Below are positions 58,901-64,000 of a stretch of 64,000 nt of DNA, piece after piece; the stretch's first letter is position 1, and each line of letters begins with the position of its first letter. Both the position numbers and the translations under genes were made by a program. The notes below the pieces were generated by a model. It had not been told where the DNA came from and did no database searches. It saw only the letters and a program-made list of their open reading frames with translations. Source of the stretch: an uncultured bacterium (lineage in GTDB: Bacteria; Patescibacteriota; Patescibacteriia; 2-12-FULL-60-25); the NCBI GenBank assembly GCA_937949995.1, contig CALFEO010000028.1:1-64000 (forward strand), in the 5' to 3' direction.

Positions 58901-60434
58901 CTATGAGTTGGATAAAGAGTTGGATTTCGATTTGGAGACGGATGATCCGGAGGAAGTTATGCAACGAATATCCATTTGTATTATGGATTATTTGAAAAAA
59001 GTATTCGAAATAGAGGATAAAGAATCGGATGAATTAAAAGTGAGCGAAAGTGAAAAATCCAAGAAAAACGGAGTTGCCTTACAACGAAACCGTCAGAGTT
59101 TTGACTCTAGAAATATTGTTTCGAACATGGAAGCCATACAAGCGATTATTGTTTATTTTACCGGACGCTGCAAGAAAGATGATGACATGGCGAAAGCGGT
59201 TACAAATTATGTGCATAGATTGCTTCAAGGAAATTTTGAAGAGTGGAGAAATTGGGATGGTTTGGCGCCGGAAAATGATACGGAAAAAGAAGAAAGAATC
59301 AAAAGTTTGCAAAAACAAGGATTGGTACCGGAAAACATGACTTTACCTCAATATGAAGTTTGGACAACGGATCAAGAAATAGAATTGAATGAAGTGTTGC
59401 AATACGATATGGATGATATTCGTTTGGGAGTTAAGGCGATTTTGCAGCAAGCTGTTGCGGACGCCCACGTAAAGAAAGAAGATGTGGAAAGGCCTTTTGA
59501 CTCCGTGGTTTTAGATTATGAAAAAGCCATTCTGCCCATAACAACGCTTAATACAAGAATAAAAGAAATAGGAAGGAAAATGGAAAAGCAAAAGAAAGAA
59601 GTAAAAAATGATCCGAATGCGCGATTTGTTGCGGATGACGAGTTGCGGGAGTTTGAAGAATTGAGGGAAGATTTGAAAAATTACTTGGAAGAAAATCAAA
59701 GAAAAATTGATAAGATAAAGGCGTATATCTATCTGTATAGATTGAGAGATTTAACAGCCGAGGAATTGCAAAGCAAATCAATCATTTATAAAAAAACCAA
59801 AATACCATTTAAGCAAGTGTTTAAATTGTTGGAAGATGTGTACGGCAACGAGCATCCGGATTTTGGCGGAGATTTGCAAAGATTGAAAGAAACGGTTTTT
59901 GAAGGTTTCGAGAAAGTCTACGGTAAATCAAAAATCGCCAAAGCCGAATTAACCATTACCGATAAATTTGATGCAACCAGATATATCAGAATCGGCTCCG
60001 AGCCCGTGCCGTCATGTCAAAATTTTGATTCGGATTCGAGCTTGAATTACGGATTACTATCTTATTCCGTAGATCCCAATGTAAGGATGATTCAGATTTA
60101 CGATGAGGCCGGAAAAATCATCTCACGCGCCGCGATGAGGTTGTTGGCTGATCCTCATGGAAAACCGCAATTGTTTTTGGAAAGAGTATATTCCACCAAC
60201 GCGCATATTAAGATCAATGAAGCCATAATTAAATTTGCGAGTCAAAAGGCCAAGCAAATGGGGGTGGGTTTGTATTCGCATTCCCTGGAAGGAATGGAGG
60301 CGGTAGATAAAGGAATTAAAAATATGGATTTATTCAGCCGTAACAGCAGGGCTCCATATGTTTATACTGATGCCGGCGGAGGAAGAATCAGAGACGGTAA
60401 ATATAAAATAATAAGTGCCGTAAAAATCGGTTAA
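55914..60434 (+). CDS. 1506-residue orphan cytoplasmic protein
   Basis: No signal peptide or membrane segment. Residues 1-1150 are almost wholly helical with irregular repeats, suggesting a solenoid scaffold. A strong coiled coil with Lys/Glu (RIKEIGRKMEKQKKEVKN) lies near 1220-1240, another near 1255-1275. The last 190 residues look globular and conserved: IRIGSEPVPSCQNFDS, NYGLLSYSVDPNVRMIQIYDE, ISRAAMRLLADP, LFLERVYSTNAHIK and SHSLEGMEAVDKG. No family recognised. It follows the FemAB gene by 34 bp. ATG 55914 or ATG 55926 are both possible starts. Confidence 0.8.
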   Translation: MQEAMFQPVNPFQQRKPESFEYEEQILPQKNDQSDFDVLKMYANRDLMELDLKTREILLKSFNSTMQTMEAPERIEWMERFLTARLPADEEAMALLARMSKVERAKIGLFIAKVLLDDKYVRVFHYCYADIYDYSFDIQHDWEKSRFQFPDSTKAEKRYGKIRSILDELTDYFIKEEPEHFHFIAPFVDGTKLSVQPRLTKTGQMTAGTKHEYRSVKKENSDLDLPPHELRELKAKFNDKKMKPEVFLAKYYGNFEKSKFLFELLLDETTAQTGDLHDGARLIYLQKYYQWYLKNHAHFLLPYLPRLIELKIIDPEELHEILEMVRFFNADAFYRSEEESCGYKKLEAIAKRKDENSMDSISYVLSDMPDAYEEYLSIQDSSRARATEHIVQNFSFIQRHFDLKIQIKFLTNLIEVGFPVFTYLNNKESGADFVRQLLKRLNELNERVFLASNLSDMKALIDAGFEPEVMQILMTDIVSYKNEDPVLKRMTANANVVFDWFTPENKEKLLNLIKFQAASVWTDDAKRINYAVDNNLFTVGELAEKATEKEYILLTNYGVITKKAQEAESAGLDSHFDAKKYKEMVQGMMLSNPLQILYYSKTADLVFDLAEQERIIRESLHNGQNPDLINALMRQMNKKHKPEKYRKEIRQILEADKHAFGLFVERDFSGYSLIYTKVEFKELIIQNVDRLTMDNQWATEKIILLFIESEKDLNKFLSAIAKRASDSLLLFILSTIETIQDKNKNAVKNKWHDDQYHRQYILKKHEVKLLAFANGELSVAARNRCADNPKLLVSSQGLGVKALQNVPILDDVIDDALATNPAILNDLLNRFRGSVKMRHNSWTKEGYKDQLEKHIIKHLRIIAFTQTGRNRYRFLKSVMSDDCITQIYKMNPMAEAQDRLTLEKDFYRYVLDLMEGGLFFELYRKRLNQIADKENELNGPRMDAGYSGMNHEFAKLCIECSLLGACPLVRKNQSAILNLDAQQRKTMLPLLAFISYYELDKELDFDLETDDPEEVMQRISICIMDYLKKVFEIEDKESDELKVSESEKSKKNGVALQRNRQSFDSRNIVSNMEAIQAIIVYFTGRCKKDDDMAKAVTNYVHRLLQGNFEEWRNWDGLAPENDTEKEERIKSLQKQGLVPENMTLPQYEVWTTDQEIELNEVLQYDMDDIRLGVKAILQQAVADAHVKKEDVERPFDSVVLDYEKAILPITTLNTRIKEIGRKMEKQKKEVKNDPNARFVADDELREFEELREDLKNYLEENQRKIDKIKAYIYLYRLRDLTAEELQSKSIIYKKTKIPFKQVFKLLEDVYGNEHPDFGGDLQRLKETVFEGFEKVYGKSKIAKAELTITDKFDATRYIRIGSEPVPSCQNFDSDSSLNYGLLSYSVDPNVRMIQIYDEAGKIISRAAMRLLADPHGKPQLFLERVYSTNAHIKINEAIIKFASQKAKQMGVGLYSHSLEGMEAVDKGIKNMDLFSRNSRAPYVYTDAGGGRIRDGKYKIISAVKIG

Positions 60435-60467
60435 TTCGGTTATATTTACCGCAGTCATATCCGGTTG

Positions 60468-60496
60468 TTGACCAATCCCCAAAAATCGCGCATAGT
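60468..60496 (+). promoter_or_regulatory. promoter TTGACC-17-CATAGT
   Basis: TTGACC (60468-60473), 17 bp, CATAGT (60491-60496), ending 11 nt before the tRNA-Arg. Confidence 0.7.
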
Positions 60497-60507
60497 TGTT
60501 TGCGCAC

Positions 60508-60585
60508 GCACCCATAGCTCAGCCCGGATAGAGCGTTTCCCTCCGAAGGAAAAGGCCAGACGTTCGAATCGTCTTGGGTGCACCA
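60508..60585 (+). tRNA. tRNA-Arg (anticodon CCG)
   Basis: 78 nt, acceptor GCACCCA/TGGGTGC, anticodon stem TTTCC/GGAAA with loop CTCCGAA, T-arm with TTCGAAT, and encoded CCA. Confidence 0.96.
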
Positions 60586-60588
60586 GGT

Positions 60589-60610
60589 AAAATCGCTTTA
60601 GGGCGATTTT
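60589..60610 (+). terminator. terminator of tRNA-Arg
   Basis: Stem AAAATCGC/GCGATTTT, three bases after the CCA. Confidence 0.88.
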
Positions 60611-60808
60611 AAAATAATAAAGCAACAAATAATAAATAATCACCGCCTTTGGCCACCGCTTACTGCGGGGTAAACGGGATCCCGCATGCATTTGATATTT
60701 TAAATAATTGATGCGGGATAAATAATAAATAATAAAGCTTATCCACTTTGCCGATCAACTTTGCTAACCCACTTCGCAGAAGCTATGAGGCTTTGAGGGT
60801 TGGGAGAT
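60611..60808. repeat. AATAATAAAT-rich spacer with palindrome
   Basis: Contains AATAATAAATAATAA runs and the inverted repeat CCCGCAT...ATGCGGG (60682-60717 region). CTAACCCAC and GAGGGTTGGG arms next to the BKACE stop may act as its terminator. No gene seen. Confidence 0.6.
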
Positions 60809-61732
60809 TTATGGAAGTTTCGTTTCACTTTTCCCTTTCAACCCCAACATATCTCTCGTCTCATTCGCACTTGCTATCTCGCGCCCAAGATTGATCGCTA
60901 TCTTTTTTACTTTATCGACTTGCTCGGCATTATTTTTGGCGAGAACGCCTTTATCGAGGTAGAGATTGTCTTCGAGGCCGACCCGGACGTTGCCGCCGGA
61001 TTTGAGGGAGAGTTCGGCGATCGGGAATTGGTGACGGCCTGCGCCTAAGACCGAGAAAAAGTAGTTATTGCCGAAGAGTTTGTCGGCGGTTTGTTTCATG
61101 ATGGTGAACGCTTGTTCATCGGCGCCGATACCGCCCATGACACCGAAGATGAATTGGATGAAGAACGGGGGTTTGATGAGTCCGCGTTCGGCAAAGTGGG
61201 CGAGGTTGTAGAGGTGACCAATATCGTAGCATTCGTATTCAAATTTTGTGCCGTATTGGTTGACTGTATTGATGATGTACTCGATATCTTTAAAAGTATT
61301 GCGGAACACGATATCCTCGGATTGTTGCAGGAATTGTTTTTCCCAATCGTATTTCCAGTTTACATCCGCTTTTGCGGCGCGTGAGACGTTAAAGTTGATG
61401 GAACCCATGTTCAGCGAGCAGAGCTCGGGTTGGAATTCTGTGACGGCCGCCAAGCGTTCGTCAAGAGTCATGCCAAGGGCCACGCCCGTGGAGATGTTTA
61501 AGATTGCATCACTTGCGGAATTAATTTTTGATAAAAATTGACGGAAAATATCCGGATTATTGGTCGGTTTGCCGTCTTCGGGTTGTCTTGCGTGCAGATG
61601 GATAATGGCGGCGCCGGAGTTGGCCGCGCTTATGCTTTGCTCTGCGATCTCCGTCGGAGTCACCGGGAGGTAAGGAGAAAGGCTGGGTGTGTGGATGGCT
61701 CCGGTTATGGCACAGGAGATGATGGTTTTCAT
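60809..61732 (-). CDS. BKACE (3-keto-5-aminohexanoate cleavage) family enzyme
   Basis: 307 residues, TIM barrel of the DUF849/BKACE family. SCAITGAIHTPS, AAIIHLHARQPEDGKP (zinc-binding HxH), and NVRVGLEDNLYLDKG (Glu ligand region) are the family blocks. These enzymes condense a beta-keto acid with acetyl-CoA; the substrate differs between subfamilies. It stands alone, without lysine-fermentation genes. A TATTAT box ends about 10 nt before ATG. Confidence 0.92.
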   Translation of the reverse strand: MKTIISCAITGAIHTPSLSPYLPVTPTEIAEQSISAANSGAAIIHLHARQPEDGKPTNNPDIFRQFLSKINSASDAILNISTGVALGMTLDERLAAVTEFQPELCSLNMGSINFNVSRAAKADVNWKYDWEKQFLQQSEDIVFRNTFKDIEYIINTVNQYGTKFEYECYDIGHLYNLAHFAERGLIKPPFFIQFIFGVMGGIGADEQAFTIMKQTADKLFGNNYFFSVLGAGRHQFPIAELSLKSGGNVRVGLEDNLYLDKGVLAKNNAEQVDKVKKIAINLGREIASANETRDMLGLKGKSETKLP

Positions 61733-61790
61733 AATTTTTTTGATAATATCATTCTCAGAGGATTGTGGCCAATCTTGATTGCGGTCATGC

Positions 61791-61796
61791 TATAAT
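61791..61796 (+). promoter_or_regulatory. extended -10 TGCTATAAT
   Basis: TATAAT preceded by TGC, 30 bp before ATG 61826; the transcript would have a 23-nt leader with GGGAGG. Confidence 0.75.
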
Positions 61797-61825
61797 GAAT
61801 CGGCACATTACAGGGAGGCCCAAGC

Positions 61826-62512
61826 ATGAGAATGGACGCTGCCGAAGATTGCACGCCCGTACAGATCACTTCCGAAGCATTTATTGCGAATTACGGTTTT
61901 AGATGGCAACAGGTGTATCAACCGTTTTTTGCGGAGTGGAACATACCTTACAGCATGCCCAAACCGGTTACGGTGCCAGAATCATTGGATTTGCTGACAC
62001 AGATCAATGCCGGCAAAAGACGATTGGACTGGTGTCCAAAAACGGTTAATATCATGCATCATCTGTATCCGTTTTTTGTATCTCGGGGAATATTGTTCGA
62101 TTGTCCGGATTTAACGGAAGATGTTTTGATGAAGATCAGGGTCGATAGGGATGCTTGGATTGTTTCAGCCGCAGAAAGGTGTTATGCGAACGAACAAGAG
62201 CATCGCGAACACGTTAAGCAAAGCGGTTTTTACCGCCAAGTGTTGACGGTGCCCAACTTGGTGCAAATTTTGTACCTTTTGGCCTTGGCCGAATATCGGG
62301 GATTGAAATACGCCAAGAACAATATACCCTTTGCGTCTCAATCCATGGAAAAGCTCATGTATGCGCGCACCAATACGCAAATTTCGGCTGATGATCAAAG
62401 TGATCGTGTGTTTGCGGTTGCTTATCTGCCCGGAAAAGCGGTTTTGGTCAGGGCCGTGGCCAATAATCAAGGCGAGAACATTTGTTCAATAGGGGCCTTC
62501 ATACTTCGTTGA
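61826..62512 (+). CDS. 228-residue orphan protein
   Basis: Begins MRMDAAEDCTPVQITSEAF; GGGAGG lies 7 nt before ATG. Soluble, aromatic-rich (FRWQQVYQPFFAEWNIPYSMPKP) and helical in the middle; ends with two strand-like segments (VFAVAYLPGKAVLVRAV, CSIGAFILR). No family recognised. Monocistronic, with clear promoter and terminator. Confidence 0.75.
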   Translation: MRMDAAEDCTPVQITSEAFIANYGFRWQQVYQPFFAEWNIPYSMPKPVTVPESLDLLTQINAGKRRLDWCPKTVNIMHHLYPFFVSRGILFDCPDLTEDVLMKIRVDRDAWIVSAAERCYANEQEHREHVKQSGFYRQVLTVPNLVQILYLLALAEYRGLKYAKNNIPFASQSMEKLMYARTNTQISADDQSDRVFAVAYLPGKAVLVRAVANNQGENICSIGAFILR

Positions 62513-62539
62513 CTCGAATCGATGTTGATTCGAGTTTTT
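62512..62539 (+). terminator. intrinsic terminator
   Basis: Perfect stem ACTCGAATC/GATTCGAGT, loop GATGTT, then TTTT. Confidence 0.9.
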
Positions 62540-62546
62540 AAATAGC

Positions 62547-62575
62547 TTGACTAAAAGACAATCTTTGCATAATAT
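62547..62575 (+). promoter_or_regulatory. promoter TTGACT-17-TAATAT
   Basis: TTGACT (62547-62552), 17 bp, TAATAT (62570-62575), 18 nt before the tRNA-Lys. Confidence 0.85.
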
Positions 62576-62593
62576 ACCCACAAAATAATTCAA

Positions 62594-62670
62594 GCATCAG
62601 TAGCTCAATTGGTTAGAGCAGGGGCCTCTTAAGCCCAAGGTTCCGGGTTCGATTCCCGGCTGGTGCACCA
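62594..62670 (+). tRNA. tRNA-Lys (anticodon CTT)
   Basis: 77 nt, acceptor GCATCAG/CTGGTGC (one T-G pair), anticodon loop CTCTTAA, T-arm CCGGGTTCGATTCCCGG, and encoded CCA. Confidence 0.95.
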
Positions 62671-62671
62671 G

Positions 62672-62699
62672 CCTCCTAGTATCAATAAGGAGGTTTTTT
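62672..62699 (+). terminator. terminator of tRNA-Lys
   Basis: Stem CCTCCT/AGGAGG then six T's, directly after the CCA. Confidence 0.88.
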
Positions 62700-62761
62700 G
62701 TTATGCAAATCAAAAAGAAAAACGCCTTGAGTCAGGCGTGCGATATGGAATCATGAAGTAA

Positions 62762-63277
62762 TCATGATTTAACCAGCGAACGGGCGATTTTGGTTATGTT
62801 CAGAGTGCCGTAATTTTTCTCCACATCAGCGATCAGTTCGGAGACGAGCTCGTTGTTTTTTTTGATTTTTTCGGGATCGGTTTCGAAAGCATCCAGCAAA
62901 TTGCATGTTTTGTCGTACAATTTGAACAAGCGGATTTCGGGCGGAAGACTCCAGATGCGCACGTGCTCGACTCTGCTTTCGTAGAAAGTCATGCGCCTCA
63001 CACCCTCTTTGACCTCGCGGGACAAATCATGAGGCAGTTCGCCATATGTGTCTTCCAAGATGTCGTGAAACAGCAATATCAGGAATCCACGCGCGCGTAC
63101 TTCGGGAGGGAGTTTTTGCTCGAAGGCGATTGTGGCGGCGCACCACAGGGGATGAACTATGTAAGGGGTTTTTTTATCCCAAAATCTAGTGGCGTTGCGT
63201 GGTAATTTCGGGTTGAAAGAATGCATGAATCCGCTGATTTGAATATATTTCAACAAATCCGATGCCTTGACGGGCAT
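62762..63277 (-). CDS. HD-domain phosphohydrolase (HD_4/MESH1-like)
   Basis: 171 residues from ATG 63277 (MPVKASDLLKYIQIS) after GGGGAGAAG; the frame opens to 63340 through the promoter region. HD residues are in YIVHPLWCA (His) and LFHDILEDT (His-Asp), followed by LFKLYDKTCNLLD, resembling the KxxDRxxNL motif of RelA/SpoT hydrolase and MESH1 domains. Possibly a ppGpp or nucleotide hydrolase; no synthetase domain. Promoter TTGACA with TAAACC lies upstream. Confidence 0.8.
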   Translation of the reverse strand: MPVKASDLLKYIQISGFMHSFNPKLPRNATRFWDKKTPYIVHPLWCAATIAFEQKLPPEVRARGFLILLFHDILEDTYGELPHDLSREVKEGVRRMTFYESRVEHVRIWSLPPEIRLFKLYDKTCNLLDAFETDPEKIKKNNELVSELIADVEKNYGTLNITKIARSLVKS

Positions 63278-63336
63278 GTTACTTCTCCCCGTATGAAATG
63301 AGCATGAATATGGTTTAACATTACAAGAATAAGATG

Positions 63337-64000
63337 TCAAATGTGTTTGCGGGATAAGAATTTTTGCAATTGTTTGACGGATTTTGTGTTTAAAATGTCG
63401 GATGTTTCAGCCCAGCCGCGGCGGGCGATTGATTCGCCGATGGGGAGGAGGTTGAAGTGATCCGGGGAGTGGGCGTCGGTGTTTATTACAAGTTTAACTT
63501 TGGCGCGGATTGCGGCGCGTACCCATCTATCGTTTAAGTCCATACGCTCGGGCATGCAATTGATTTCGAGGAGAACGTTAAATTTTTTGGCGGCCGAGAT
63601 TATGGAGTCCATGTTGAGTTTAATGGCTTCGCGTTTGCCGATGAGTCTGCAGGTTGGGTGAAAGAGGCAGTGGACATGGGGGTTGCTCATGGCTTTGATT
63701 ACGCGCGCGGTTTGATCTTTTTCAGAGAGGTTGAAATGAGAGTGGATCGAAATGCCGACAAAATCCAATTTTGATAAAGCCGTATCAGAGAGATCGAGTT
63801 TTCCGTCTTTCAGTATATCGCATTCGGTGCCTTTTAAGATTTTAAAACCGCGAAGTTTTTTATTTAATTTGTCGATTTCATGTCCTTGCCGCATCAGGCG
63901 TTTTTCGTCCAAGCCATTGGCGATTGTAAGCGATTTGGTGTGATCGGTTATGGCAATGTATTTTAAGCCGAGAGTTTTGGCTGATTTGGCGAGTTGTGCA
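63337..64000 (-). CDS. PHP domain of a DNA polymerase X-like protein (5' end beyond window)
   Basis: The frame is open to the window edge, so only the last 220 or so residues are seen; the TTG at 63912 is internal. PHP metal motifs: IAITDHTKSL, GISIHSHF, CLFHPTC and INTDAHS, with ILKGTECDIL and LEINCMPERMDL between them. The order and the ANGLDEKRL segment match the C-terminal PHP 3'-5' exonuclease domain of bacterial PolX. The polymerase domain would lie outside the window. Confidence 0.85.
   Translation of the reverse strand, partial: AQLAKSAKTLGLKYIAITDHTKSLTIANGLDEKRLMRQGHEIDKLNKKLRGFKILKGTECDILKDGKLDLSDTALSKLDFVGISIHSHFNLSEKDQTARVIKAMSNPHVHCLFHPTCRLIGKREAIKLNMDSIISAAKKFNVLLEINCMPERMDLNDRWVRAAIRAKVKLVINTDAHSPDHFNLLPIGESIARRGWAETSDILNTKSVKQLQKFLSRKHI

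Noticed and set aside
60471..60691. Minus-strand frames across tRNA-Arg
   Set aside because: They overlap a complete cloverleaf tRNA with promoter and terminator.

Overview
The window looks like a piece of a Candidate Phyla Radiation (Patescibacteria, Parcubacteria-like) chromosome. This is inferred from three things: surface protein families I associate with that group (a 3343-residue fibre protein, two secreted proteins sharing a YYYG/RYVFP domain, many small orphan secreted proteins), a split transketolase, and many very short promoter-to-start distances. GC is moderate and the standard code works throughout. No rRNA is present. There are three tRNA genes (Ala-TGC, Arg-CCG, Lys-CTT) with encoded CCA.

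Layout. 1-1.4 kb is pure repeat DNA. 1.4-12.8 kb holds a LytR_C-type membrane protein and the giant surface fibre gene, which is preceded by a structured leader with its own terminator and followed by two tandem covarying hairpins. 13-16 kb has an endonuclease Q-like PHP protein, a 50-residue lysine-rich DNA-binding-type protein beside a very AT-rich stretch, a coiled-coil membrane protein and tRNA-Ala. 16.3-20.5 kb is a copper module: a CsoR repressor with a visible palindromic operator, an HMA-membrane-cupredoxin fusion, and a CopA ATPase. 20.5-32.3 kb holds a laccase-domain protein, an AI-2E-type transporter, three orphan genes, a Fic protein with a small partner, a phosphoesterase, a 2-hydroxyacid dehydrogenase, a BASS transporter, a PfkB kinase, a methyltransferase and a DUF2207 protein.

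32.3-39 kb is an island of orphan genes, mostly on the minus strand, many secreted or lipid-anchored, with strong TTGACA-type promoters and good Shine-Dalgarno sites. It includes two reading frames that join by a -1 shift at an A7 run. 39-41.7 kb has a second PfkB kinase, a roughly 390-nt highly structured RNA candidate with its own promoter and terminator, and a complete IS30-family element. 42-49 kb carries the non-oxidative pentose phosphate enzymes (transketolase halves, Rpe, RpiB), interrupted by a four-helix-bundle gene and by surface proteins. 49-64 kb has IleRS, a membrane Ser/Thr kinase, RuvA, a FemAB protein, a 1506-residue orphan protein, tRNA-Arg, a BKACE enzyme, an orphan gene, tRNA-Lys, an HD hydrolase and the PHP end of a PolX-type protein cut by the window edge.

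Two promoter styles recur. One is TTGACA-17 bp-TAnnnT followed by a leader and a Shine-Dalgarno site. The other is a -10 box, often extended (TGnTATAAT), ending 4-10 nt before the start codon, which implies leaderless mRNA; it corrects many start sites. Several interspersed repeat families fill the gaps between genes, and two of them sit in frame inside conserved genes (transketolase, RpiB, the fibre protein).
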